Below the pieces are notes generated by a model that made no database searches, was not told the DNA's origin, and saw only the letters and a list, made by a program, of their open reading frames with translations. Position numbers and translations under genes: made by a program. A stretch of DNA of 35,000 bases from Hypsibius dujardini (Eukaryota; Tardigrada; Eutardigrada; Parachela; Hypsibiidae): positions 1 through 35,000 of the forward strand of contig LRSR01013312.1 in NCBI GenBank assembly GCA_001579985.1, given 5' to 3'. Shown here in pieces: positions 1-9,826 of the stretch; the first letter of the stretch is position 1, and every line of letters begins with the position of its first letter.

Positions 1-2640
1 GATGAATACAAATAGAAGGTTCAAAACATTCAAGAACGGTCCAAATTTGATAAAAAAAACTGATGCTTGTGAACATTTTTTGAAATCTCAGAGGCCTAGA
101 AATCAGACCCCCACATTCATACAAGTTTCAAAATGATCAGGAAAAAGAGGCCGAATTTTGGATTTAATCTTGAAAAAATGTATTCTGCCCCCTTGCCCAT
201 CTCCTAGCCCTACCGCCAGGGGTCCTGGTTCCGACCTGTAAGGAGCCTAAACGAGCCTCTGGCCTCAGTTACCCCTCCTTCCACACACATAGACACCTCG
301 GAGGACGAACCCGTAAAACGCTCGGGAAACGTTTGAACGATAATCGATAGACTAGATAAGTGATCGATGAGGCGCACCGGGATAATTGAGCTTACTTACC
401 GCGATAGGGACGCGAGTAGCCCACTACACATCCATCCCATGCTTTGTTACGTCCCCGCGGATCGTGTCCCAAGTAGGCGCATGGCATGCGCCAAAAAATG
501 GTTGCATCATTGTATTATCACATATACATATGCCAGCGGTACGCGAAGGGAAGAAAAGAAACTCAGAATGGGGCATTTTCATATTTGGCGTGAATTTAAT
601 ATAAACCAGCCAGTTACACTTTTTTGACCAAAGTCAGTTTGCATTATTTTCTGACAAAGGGGTAAATGGCCAACATTTGAGTGGTTGGTTACACGATTCA
701 GACCGAAAGTAACAAAGTAACGGGATGGTAACCAAGCACTAGATCATAAACGACTTTTCGAAAGAAAGAGCGTTGAAGATTTGAGCCTTTAGATATCGAT
801 AATTTTGCTGCCACTGATCTGAAAATCAATTTTTTTTTCTTCACAACGATAAACACTAGCATGAACAAAAAACGTCGTTTTTCACTCAATCGGTATGGTA
901 CCTGTTCCAGAATTGAGCGTAACCGGTGGTACAAAAATAAAAAATAACTGTAACGAACGTAAAGGCTGTCTAAAACTGAAGTGAAAGTACTTGAAACCAA
1001 CAAAAAAAAAGAAAGAGAGAGTATAAAGGATCAAGTTAATCTACTGACATCTGTGAGGAAGAAATGTCCACCTCCGCTGTTTGCGAAGATCCCATGGCAG
1101 CAGAATCCTGATCGTTGTGGTATAACTGCCCAAATTCAGCGCGTTCATCCTCTTCTACATGCATCACAATCTACTTTTCAAGATATTCCATCCTGCTTTT
1201 GGTCAATCCAGGTGGCAGAACCACGTCAGGGAACGGTCTAATAAATTTATTTTCGCCAGTTTCCAGTTGCAGAGTGTTGTGCAGAACGTTGTGCACTGCG
1301 CAAGTGTGCTGGAAAAAAGTTCCCTCTGCGCCAACTCGGTTTCCGAGAAAAACCCGTCAAAATTTTTTATTTTTTTAAACGCTAAACGGTAGAGGAATGT
1401 TTTCTCTTAATTATCAGCCGGACAACTCGTTTTCGGCGATTTGTGAACGAACGTCGGCTGCATTCAATTTCTGAACAAGTGGAAAAATGTGTAACTGGCT
1501 AGTTACTATAAAATTCACGCCATTTCTTCGGTCAGTACGTGCGTATCCTGCTGGAGAGTGCTTACTCCGTGGAAACGACTCGTAATTCGCTAGACCGATT
1601 ATTAGGAAGAAAGTGATATTGGTGGTCGCCAAAGACACGTATGGGTAACCCCGACATTTTGACACGCTCATGATCACGTTGAGAAATGCACTAACAAATG
1701 ACTCAAGAATGAATAATCGATTATGTAAATTAGATTTTAGCTTTCAACTCGATATTTTTTAATTTTTAGGACGTTATCTACAATTTTTGATACGTCGTAT
1801 GTCACAGCGATGTCTCTCCAGGAGATACACGAGCATCGATAATCCCAGTGGCGCACTCATCAACTTAAGATAAATTTGTACAAACAGTGGCTGCAAAACC
1901 ATCAGTTAAATAATTAAAATACATTATATAAATAATCATAATAATTAATGTGTATTTTAGTTTCAAAGCGTTTTTATCAGCCTTGATGTTTTTCCCTCTC
2001 TCCCTTCAAGGTCATCTAGTTATTAACACGACAATCTACAGTACAAGCAACAATTTCAGGGTACGCCGTTCCAGGTATGCACACCGTTGTAGGTCCAGGT
2101 AAGGCGAAAGTGTCCCCCCCCCACCCATTCATGCATTCATACGTCCCATTTCTCCGGGCGTCCCTTTTCCAAGCTATGTTATGAATTGTTTTCGCAGACA
2201 ACTGCAGCACATGCCAAGCAAGAGACCACAATCCATACCATAATGTCAGATGCCGCATGGTGTGCAAGTGCGTAATTGCATTTCCATCCGTGTACACATG
2301 CACACCAGTCATGATGTCTCTCTATTGGGGGATATGGGATCACACAATACGAACAGCAGGAGTTACCGCTGGTTTCCCGCAATCAAACCGCATGCGACGG
2401 TATGCCGGCCATTATGCAACGACAATTGACGCGGAGAGAAAGGAAGTGACAGGAGAGAGAGCTAGCGCGACCTCGAGAGCACAACAGCAGCAAGGTGGGA
2501 CGGTACAAAGAGCTTTTCCGGCTGTATGCCGTGCAAGGTGAGGACTCCTCTCTCATAATCAGTCATCTACAGAGTAGTCTCAGAGAGAGGACATAAAAAA
2601 TACAACGTCAACACCTAAGCCGTGCCGTCCAGAAACAGAC
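1..2640. other. Intergenic DNA, no recognised gene
   Basis: No open frame here is longer than about 100 codons, and none has recognisable motifs or convincing splice sites. The first 240 bases resemble a stretch at the far right end of the window (see repeat entries). AT-rich tracts lie around 1690-1970. Nothing else supportable is seen. Confidence 0.6.
60..240 (+). repeat. Diverged dispersed repeat, copy 1
   Basis: Several short blocks occur in the same order and orientation as at 34740-34905: a CAGAYCCCCA block, an AAGAGGC block, a GCCCCTTGC block, and the best-conserved block, GGTTCCGAYCTGT followed by TAAACGARCC. The blocks are similar but interrupted, as expected of an old repeat family. 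The comparison was made by eye. Confidence 0.4.
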
Positions 2641-2675
2641 AGACAGACATAGACAGACAGACAGACAGACATAGA
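2637..2675. repeat. (CAGA)n microsatellite with ATAGAC interruptions
   Basis: A short run of AGAC units broken by CATAGAC variants. It is the first of many CAGA/CTGT tetranucleotide loci in the window. Confidence 0.8.
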
Positions 2676-3047
2676 CACGTCATGTCTGAGAGACCTATGG
2701 AGAAATACCGTCGTGGGTATTCAGGATGTTCAGTCATGTTAATCGGGTTACTACCTCATAAGAAGTTATAGGTTTCCTGGGTTCGGCTAATCCCTCGCAA
2801 GATCGCGTGTCGTGGATTTGTCACCTCTCATACGCACACAAACATACACACACACAGGATGAGGAATGAGATGAGATAGTAAAACAACTAATTAATAATA
2901 ATTATATAGTAATAATTTGCTAAAAAGTAATGAAGTATTAGTATTGAAGAGAAGAATTAGATTTTGATTGCACCTCGAGGATTACTGAAATCTCGAGATG
3001 AAAAATGAGATGAAATGATGCTAAAATTAACAAAAACATTACCCGTA
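2676..3047. other. Non-coding DNA
   Basis: Contains a short (CA)n stretch near 2830-2860 and AT-rich sequence. No gene is seen. Confidence 0.5.
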
Positions 3048-3224
3048 CCAGGCAAACGCTTTGGGTTGAATCACTACATGGGTTGAATCAGTCGGGTGGC
3101 GAAGGGCGCCGCAGGCGGTGTTTGTGAAGCTGAATGAGTGTTGTTTACCATTTACACTCGTGGCGCCCTCCGCCATCCGACTGATTCAACCTATGTAGTG
3201 ATTCAACCCAAAGCGTTTGCTTGG
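3048..3224. mobile_element. TA-flanked foldback MITE (177 bp)
   Basis: Left arm 3048-3110 and right arm 3162-3224 are near-perfect inverted repeats about 63 bp long, separated by a loop of about 50 bp. The ends read CCAGGCAAACG and, inverted, CCAAGCAAACG. A TA dinucleotide abuts each end (3046-3047 and 3225-3226), consistent with Tc1/mariner-type insertion. GGGTTGAATCA occurs twice inside each arm. It has no coding capacity, so it is a non-autonomous element. Confidence 0.8.
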
Positions 3225-3227
3225 TAC

Positions 3228-3861
3228 ATAATAATATTGCACTATTTAATAAAAATTAACAATTTAGCAATATTAAAAAGCAAGATATTTGTTTTTAGAT
3301 TGCAAATCTTTTAGAGAATAGCTCAAGTCTCAATCGTTCGGCCTTTTTGCGTTAGTTTGATTGTGGATGGTGGACGGACCGTGGGAGCGACACCTACAGA
3401 CAGAAGATCCGTGTTCGAACATACAATTACCCTTAAACGAACGAGCGATACATCCTCTCAAGGCATGCCTCGGAGAATTCATTAATTATCGATACTCGGA
3501 TCGAGTGCCTCGACCTTCCGTCACCGGGAGCTAAGAAATTCAACTCCCCGACTGAATGATCGGGGCTTCCGGAAAAAATGCCTACGACGAACTGGAAGGT
3601 CACCACATGATCACCATAGGATGATGATGATTACGTTAGGCATATATAAAGTATAAAGGCAAGGAAAGATTAAACGATGCACGCACAAAATTACACCGAG
3701 GTTTCGTGGTTTGATAGAAACCACTTTCTTAGTTCTACAATGAATCAGAAAAATCACAGTTTCAACTCTACGGAATGGGAGGGGGGGGGGTTAAAGTACC
3801 GTTGCCGGTTCGGGTAGTTGGGAGGACAGACCATTCCAAGACGCGAAGTACGTTACAGAGG
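3228..3861. other. Intergenic DNA 3' of WASHC1
   Basis: No gene seen. A G homopolymer of about 12 bases lies at 3779-3790. A GTTCGAA heptamer near 3414 resembles a tRNA B-box, but no tRNA fold is apparent. Confidence 0.5.
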
Positions 3862-4309
3862 CTAATCCCAGTCTTCGTCATCCTCTTGGATGGGCTTCGA
3901 TGGAGTGGCCGTAGACGGTGAGTGGGGAATCAAGTTGGACACTCTATCCATGGCCGATCCGAATCCGGCTGCGGCGGCCGGAGCACGGGTTGGAGGGGTT
4001 TCCGATGATCCCTCATCACCTCCGCGACTGCCTTTGGAAATTCCCTTTCGCAAGTTGGTCAGCCGGCTTCGTAAGTCGTCCATCAAATCACCACCCCCGG
4101 AAACGGCTAGAATATATCACAAGGTTGCAACCAATCAACCTGGGAATTTTCAGTGCTGCTGTCTTTCAGTCTGTCATGTCCGCAATTTCTTTCAATCCAA
4201 TTGTCTGCCTGCATGTCTATCTGTGTGTGTGTCTGTGTGTCTGTGTCTGTGTCTGTGTGTCTGTGTGTGTCTGTGTCTGTGTGTGTGTGTGTCTGTGTGT
4301 GTGTGTGTC

Positions 4310-4375
<66 letters not shown>

Positions 4376-6647
4376 TGTGTCTGTCTGTGTCTGTGTGTCT
4401 GTGTGTCTGTCATGTCGTCATGTCTGCTATGTCTGCTATGTCTGTTTATGTCTATCTTTCTGTCTGACAGTCTGCCTTTTTCTCTGTCTATATGTCTATA
4501 TGTCTATATGTCTGTCTGTCAGTCTGTCCGTCTGTTTATTTACTTGCCTTAAATGAGGAAATCTCAATTGAAACAACCTCTTTACCTTTAGTTTCCTTCT
4601 CCTCTTGCTTTTTCTTCTTTTGCTCCAATTTCTTCTCTTTAACACTCTTCAATCCAGCCTTCCCCACACCTCCCGCAGCTCGAATACTCTCTAATAAACT
4701 ACTGCGGGCATCCGATCCACTCGATGCAGCCGCTGCTGGGGCCCTAGCTTCCGGTGGCACGGGCATGCTGCCACCTGATGGCGGCGGTGGAGGGGGTGGC
4801 GGTCCACCACCGGCAGGTGGCGCTGGCGGAGGTGGCGGTGGTGGCGGAGCAAAAGTAACGGGTGGTGGCGGCGGCGGCGGTGCTGGACCGGTCAAAGATA
4901 TAACTGGAAGATTGGGCGTCGGTGGAGGCTGGTTAATCACGGGAAGACTGGCCGCCGGGGCCTTGGCAGCAGCGGTCGGCGGATCGAATGTGAAGGGGCC
5001 CATGGTCGGGACGGAAATGTCGAAGTCGGCGTCGAAGTCGCCGAATGCTGAATCCTCGAAGACACCTATTGAAAACAGAAAATATAAATATGACTGTCAA
5101 TCAGAAAGCAAAAAAACAGAACGAAGAATGATGGGGATAGATGGAAAGTCAGACCAAACGTCGGTCAGTCAGACAGGCAAGCAGACAGGCAAGCAGGCAG
5201 ACAGACAGACGAACGGACAGACACACAAACAGACAGATATACAAATAGGACGGAAGCGAGAAAAACAGGCAGGCAAGCATGCAGACAGACAGACAGACAG
5301 TCAATCAAACAGTCAATCACACAAAAATACAGAAAAACAGTCAATCAGGGGTAAACTAACAGACAGAAAGGCAGACAGATACATTGACAGGCAGACAGAG
5401 AAACAAACGCACCAGACAGGCAGACAGAAGAGCAAAGAGACAAACACTTGCCTGGTAAGTCAGGAAGCATGTTAGGCAAATCGAATTCGGGCACTGCACC
5501 GAACCCGGGAATGTAGTTCAATTCATCCCCTTTCTTGGACTGATCATCTCCTAAGAAGCTCGCTGGTGCCGCATCCAACGACGGACTCTGCACCACCGCT
5601 TCCGCCAGTTTCCTCGCGCGCGACGGTCCACCCAGAGGGTCCAAACTGATAAATTTACTGTACGGATTCTGCGCGGTGTTGAAAAGTAGCAGCGAGCTGA
5701 CACTCTTCACGCTTGCCGGTATGTCTCCCAGACCCTCGCCGTGCATCGGCTCGTCGAAATGCAGTCCCGGATTGCAATTGGCAACCAGCGGATGGAACTC
5801 TGGCTTCTGTGGAAGCTTTACGTCTCGGGGAAAGCGAGACCGAATTTTGACATCCGATTTGAAAAACTCGTTGGCAGGAGGAGGCGTCATATACTCTTCC
5901 GCAAAGATGGCTTGGTACTCGTCCGGTTTGTCCCCGGCCGGAAACGTGGCTGCGGCAAACACTCGGATGGCTTTCTTGCTCCCTCGAAGGAACTCCACCT
6001 TTGCATCGGCTGTTGAAATCCTGGCAGTGACAGCCTACAAGAATTTTAGTTCTTATTAATCAAGCAATTAATCATTGCATCAAGCAGAGGATCACACGAA
6101 TAAACGGAACAAGGGAAATAATAAATGAACACATCAATCAAGCGAAGGCCCAAATAAATAAACGGCCAAAAAACAAATCAATCTACAGGAGAATAATAGT
6201 CGACATAAGAGATATCAAAACAGCATGAAGTTTTAGAATTTCGTAAAACGAAGACGTGTAAAGTTAAGGTAATAAGGCAACAAAAATATGAATAGTAAAA
6301 ATAAAATATGGTTTGAAATAAATTAATCACGCAATCAAACGACAGAGCATCACTGCAACCTACCTGAGATCAATCGATCAATCAACTGTACCAATGTCGC
6401 TTGATACTAAGCAATCAATCAATCAAACAGCAAAGGCCAATTGAGACTGAATCCAAAGCATGCCCATCGGAAAATAGAGACGTACCTTTAAGCGCGCCTG
6501 TTGCTCGTGCACTTTACTGTCGATTCGATTGAAGACATCGTTGGAGATCTTCTGGAGGTGCTGTAAAGAGTCCAAAATCTGGACGTACGCCTCCTCCGGC
6601 CGCAACGTCGCTGTCAGCAGGGGCACCTTGAACACGGGTGAACTCAT
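3862..6647 (-). CDS. WASHC1: WASH complex subunit 1 (WASP family Arp2/3 activator)
   Basis: Core nucleation-promoting subunit of the endosomal WASH complex, which activates Arp2/3 to build branched actin for retromer-dependent sorting. Exons in transcript order: 6647-6486, 6034-5452, 5065-4586, 4106-3862. They join in frame to 489 residues; the human protein is about 465. The WASH homology domain occupies roughly residues 1-250: KVPLL near the start, then [16 protein letters not shown] and PELD-like [14 protein letters not shown]. Proline runs follow at about 310-345. The Arp2/3-activating end comes last: a WH2-like [12 protein letters not shown] at about 370-390, a central helix [17 protein letters not shown] at about 416-433, and an acidic tail ending EDDEDWD with the conserved Trp. 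Start: the first Met, beginning MSSPVF. Intron 2 has a GC donor; the other introns are GT-AG. Every region expected of WASH1 is present and intact. Confidence 0.95.
4107..4585 (-). other. WASHC1: WASHC1 intron 3, largely microsatellite
   Basis: This 479-bp intron begins with a GT donor (complement of 4584-4585) and ends with an AG acceptor (complement of 4107-4108). Splicing joins phase 1 to phase 1 across an Ala codon. About 4198-4540 is a TG / TCTG repeat on the plus strand, so the pre-mRNA carries CA/CAGA repeats. Confidence 0.85.
4198..4540. repeat. (TG)n / (TCTG)n compound microsatellite
   Basis: Mixed TGTGTC and TCTG units surround a pure TG core of about 56 bases (4315-4372), then degrade into TATGTC and TCTGTC variants. 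It lies wholly within WASHC1 intron 3. Confidence 0.9.
5066..5451 (-). other. WASHC1: WASHC1 intron 2, GC-AG type
   Basis: On the minus strand the donor reads CCAG|GCAAGT and the acceptor CAATAG|GTGTC. Splicing restores LPDLPG-VFEDS in frame, matching the human LPDLPG context. No nearby GT donor keeps the frame and the conserved peptide. The intron is 386 bp. Confidence 0.85.
5160..5440. repeat. Degenerate (CAGA)n / (CAGG)n array
   Basis: Imperfect CAGACAGA, CAGGCAAG and GGCAGAC units fill most of WASHC1 intron 2. The orientation is opposite to the array in intron 3. Confidence 0.85.
6035..6485 (-). other. WASHC1: WASHC1 intron 1
   Basis: This 451-bp phase-0 intron has donor GTACGT and acceptor TTGTAG on the minus strand. 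It is AT-rich, with many AATCAAT motifs and no long repeat array. Confidence 0.85.
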
Positions 6648-6914
6648 TTTTCACAGCATACCACTAGCACTAGCTTTGAAATAAAATTCCCTCGCAGATT
6701 ATAATTTTCTGAAGATTTCACGCAGCCTGCACCCGGAGCTCCAAAAAACTAAAAGTTTAACACTTCTGCTGTGTTCGGCAAGCGTAGTGTTTTTTTGCGA
6801 GTTTTTGCACATTGATCTGTAGTATATGCGCTTGTTCTGTATACTTTGTTCTATAAACTAATGACACTGTTCTTGCTTGGAGAGTGTTACTAGTACTACT
6901 ATTACTTTTACTGT
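6648..6914 (-). promoter_or_regulatory. Probable WASHC1 5' flank
   Basis: This is the region immediately upstream of the WASHC1 start codon. No clear TATA box or initiator can be assigned by eye. The inverted-repeat element at 6917-7050 bounds it upstream, so the core promoter is probably within these 270 bases. Inferred from position only. Confidence 0.3.
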
Positions 6915-6916
6915 TA

Positions 6917-7050
6917 CTGTACTGCCGCGTTAGCTTCGCGCACCTGTAGCGCCGCCCCGGGCGATTTTCCCCCCACTCCGTGTGTTATTGCCCGGGCAGT
7001 ATATACTGAAAATGCTGTGTTTGTTGCGCGAAGCTAACGCGGCAGTACAG
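6917..7050. mobile_element. TA-flanked foldback MITE (134 bp)
   Basis: Perfect 26-bp inverted arms (6917-6942 and 7025-7050) begin CTGTACTGCCGCG and end TTCGCGCA. TA dinucleotides abut both ends (6915-6916 and 7051-7052). The loop is GC-rich. There is no coding capacity. Confidence 0.75.
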
Positions 7051-7058
7051 TACTAGTA

Positions 7059-7399
7059 TGAGCTAAGGGCACTGGAATGGGCCACTTGACTTTCCCGTAC
7101 CTGGAGTGGGCCACCCTGGAATCACAACTTCCACACAGGTTTTGGCTATCACCAAGATTCTAAACGACAGAGAATAATCGATAACCCGGTGGAACGCGTG
7201 TCAGATATGAAAAAAAGTTGTGGAAACATGTTCAAAAAACGAAATAATTGGACAGTCGGAAAAAACTCGCTATAGAGGACGCTGACTACGCCGTGACTTA
7301 TTTGTTTTCGATTAATTTGCGACAGAGCGCCCCCTGTCGTCCGGTGACCCATTCCAGGGTACGGAAATTCAAGTGGCCCATTCCAGGGCCCTTCCCTCA
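7059..7399. mobile_element. TA-flanked inverted-repeat element (341 bp)
   Basis: The left arm at about 7059-7113 matches the inverted right arm at about 7344-7399 over some 55 bp with a few mismatches. Shared blocks are CTGGAATGGGCCACTTGA and CCCTGGARTGG. TA flanks lie at 7057-7058 and 7400-7401. It sits only 8 bp from the preceding foldback element, so this is a cluster of insertions. Confidence 0.7.
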
Positions 7400-7511
7400 T
7401 ACAGTACGAACTATGAATTTTTAGCGAGAGTGCGGTCGTCAACGTTTACCATCAATCAAAAAAATAAAAAGCATCAAAGGTTTGGTGAACGGGCTTGAAC
7501 AAGAGATGGTC

Positions 7512-7712
7512 CGCTCACAAAATTCAGCGCTCGCGCTCTCTGCCCGCTCTCAAAATTCAGCGCTCGCGCTCTGTGCCCGCTCTCGAAATTCAGCGCTCGC
7601 GCTCTCTGCCCGCTCTCGAAATTCAGCGCTCGCGCTCTCTGCCCGTTCTCGAAATTCAGCGCTCGCGCTCTCTGCCCGTTCTCAAGTCTGCGCTGGCGCT
7701 CTTTTGGCGCTC
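7512..7712. repeat. 33-bp minisatellite, about six copies
   Basis: Five full units of 33 bp (starting near 7512, 7545, 7578, 7611 and 7644) and a degenerate sixth. The unit contains CGAAATTCAGCGCTCGCGCT. Because 33 is a multiple of three, the array stays open in frames of both strands, which creates spurious open frames encoding repeats such as LALSARSRNS. Confidence 0.9.
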
Positions 7713-8181
7713 TCATATTAAAAATTCTTTACATGCAAAATTTAAAAATGATATATTTTTACATATATTTCAATCCATTTTAATTTGGATAGGAAAAACA
7801 CATCTAATCTCTAGCGAAACAAAATATAAATTTTTTTTTCAGCAAATTGAATGCGCCTTTTTTTAGATGTAGAAACTAGAAAGTCACCTTTACAATACTC
7901 TTCTTTCGTCAGAGCTATGCCGCTATCAAAATGTCAGATCTGGCAAAAAATGTAGGTTATTTGAAATGTTGTTCTGGCAAGCTATGCGAGCGAAGAAAAC
8001 CTAAACCTTTTGTTCGGTTGATCACCTGTTTTGCAACTGCAGAACCGTAAAAATATGCAAAAGTCATCCAGTGATTGAATATTTGATAATTTTTTTTTCT
8101 TAATTTTTTTGGCAGTGTTCCGAGTGGTGACTGGTGATTGATTGAGTGTCGTCCTCAATAAATCAGCAACAGCCGTTAGAC
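7713..8181. other. AT-rich non-coding DNA
   Basis: Low-complexity A/T runs (for example 7825-7870 and 8085-8110). No gene seen. Confidence 0.5.
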
Positions 8182-8340
8182 GCCATGCATATATTACGTT
8201 ATCAAAATATACTTTTTTCAACCACCCACCTACCCAGATAATCAAAATTATGCGGGAGGGCGGGGTCTATTTTACTGGTGAGTAATCAAGGGTCCAAACC
8301 ACCCAGCTACTCTCCTTTGATTACGTAATATGTGGATGGC
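8182..8340. mobile_element. Short inverted-repeat element (159 bp)
   Basis: The left end reads GCCATGCATATATTACGTTA. The inverted right end is GCCATCCACATATTACGTAA. That gives about 25 bp of terminal inverted repeat with few mismatches. An AACCACCCA.CTAC motif also occurs twice inside in direct orientation (near 8219 and 8297). The right end touches the beginning of the MATH-BTB remnant, which may explain why that remnant has no upstream part. Confidence 0.55.
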
Positions 8341-9390
8341 ACCTGACGGGCCATTTTGATGTAGAGGTCAGTTCTGACATGATCGAAATGGCCGACATCC
8401 CTGATCCACATATGAAGTTTCTCATCGAGGACTCGCTCACTCTTCATGCTGCGAACATCCAGTTGACTCTGGGACTATTTTAAGGGAAAATTAAGGTTTA
8501 CAAAAGTACCCCAAATTCAATAATAACGTTGTAATATACTTTATAGTACGGTTTTGCTTTCATAAACCGATACGCAAGGATGAGAAATTGTTAATCTCAG
8601 ACAAAACAATGAATATATTAGAACTGAACTTTCCCAAAAATCTCTTCCTCTTGTTTCGGTTCCTTGGCCTCCTCAAAAACGCCGGCTTAAGAAGCACTAA
8701 CTTTCTTGCAGGCCAGAGGAGATTGTACGACTTGATTGTATTGATTTGAATCTTCAGGTATGTACAAGACTACACTGCCTTTACCCACTGTCCGCGTACA
8801 GCGTTATGGCGGAGATTGCTTGAGAGCATTTCTTAAATTTTATTTCTACGAATATACAGCTATAAAATGTCAAAAAGTGTGTAAACCTTAGGCCATATAG
8901 ATTTACACAAAATACTTTAGTTTTACACATTTTGTGTTAAGTTTACACACTAAAATAGTCCCTGCAGTTGACTCTGGGATCGAGACGGGAGCCACGCAAG
9001 ACCAAGATCACGGCAAAGTTACAGGCGGACCAGGCCAACTTCCAATCCAACCGCAACCTGACTGCTCCCCTGAATTTCATCTATGGCGGTGCCATTAAGG
9101 AGGTTCCTAAGACGACGAGTACTCTCCTCGCGGCGGCGGACAAGTATCAGCTCCTGCATCTGAAGGATGTCTGCGTGGAGCATCTGCGTCGCAGTGTTAG
9201 TCTGGTGAACGCTGCGGAGCGGATTATCCTGGCGAAACGGCACGGCGTGCCGGAACTGAAGGACTTTGTGTTTGCGTTCCTCAAAAAAAGCAACGCCAAG
9301 GGGTTCGCTGAGAGCGGCGGATTGAAAAGTGTCAGGGAGTATAATTGCAATTTGGCAGATCAGACTGCTTTGTTGTGGGATAATTTGTAA
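8341..9390 (+). pseudogene. Decayed MATH-BTB (speckle-type POZ-like) gene copy
   Basis: MATH-BTB proteins such as SPOP are substrate adaptors for cullin-3 ubiquitin ligases. Two coding-like parts lie in order. The first (8341-8475) translates to GHFDVEV and KFLIEDSLTLHAANIQLTLG, resembling the end of a MATH domain. The second (8965-9390) contains FIYGG, TLLAAADKYQLLHLK, CVEHLRRSVSLVNAAERI and AKRHGVPELKDFV, matching the last third of a BTB domain and the following helices of SPOP. Most of the BTB fold between MATH and FIYGG is missing; about 30 unrelated residues replace roughly 85. A 492-bp element splits the two parts. Removing it with one copy of the 11-bp repeat restores the frame. No start codon or signs of splicing. 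Probably an inactive copy of a larger family; an exon of a live gene cannot be wholly excluded. Confidence 0.7.
8471..8962. mobile_element. Inserted element with TIRs inside the MATH-BTB remnant
   Basis: The ends are perfect 12-bp inverted repeats: GGGACTATTTTA at 8471-8482 and its complement at 8951-8962. CAGTTGACTCT lies directly before the left end (8460-8470) and again at 8965-8975, two bases beyond the right end. This looks like a target-site duplication of about 11-13 bp. A TTTACACA motif recurs near the right end on both strands (near 8876, 8902, 8922 and 8941), as subterminal transposase-binding repeats do. No transposase frame is present. A duplication this long excludes mariner and fits Mutator-like elements best, but the superfamily is unproven. 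Confidence 0.7.
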
Positions 9391-9826
9391 GGCCAACTTT
9401 GTAAATAGACGTATCCGTTTAGTTTACAAGTTAGGTTACAGTAAATTGCGTATACAGTCAAAGTTCTAAGATTCGAGCGGTCAAGCCTTGTTGTTGTGCA
9501 TCATGATCCTTTTTGTATCACCTGGTATTTTGGAAATCACGCCCGGTTGATTTTAAGTTTTAATGAAATTGGAGAAGAAGAGAACATGTCGATCAGTTCG
9601 GTTCCTTTTGGCTGTTCTGCGCCGGTGACCGCTTTACCCTACCAGTGAACGTATGACTCGAGTGCGAACAGCTGATCGTAATTTTAATCCTCAATTTAAT
9701 TTTAATCCTCAATTTAACTCCTTCCGTGAGGTATGAGTATTTAATTTTCCTGCCCCTGAATTGGTCTCCTTCTTCCCGAGTCCCGAACATATTTTTAACT
9801 TTCCGGATCATAATTCCACTGGAAAA
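9391..9826. other. MIF 5' flank
   Basis: No gene seen. TTTTAATCCTCAATTTAA is tandemly repeated near 9680-9718. An AT-rich stretch precedes the MIF start codon. Confidence 0.45.

Noticed and set aside
3360-3440. GTTCGAA box resembling a tRNA T-loop
   Set aside because: No matching A-box, acceptor stem or anticodon arm could be folded around it.
4492-5475. Plus-strand frame of 327 codons rich in glycine
   Set aside because: It is antisense to the WASHC1 proline-rich exon and runs through intronic repeats. The WASHC1 minus strand explains the region.
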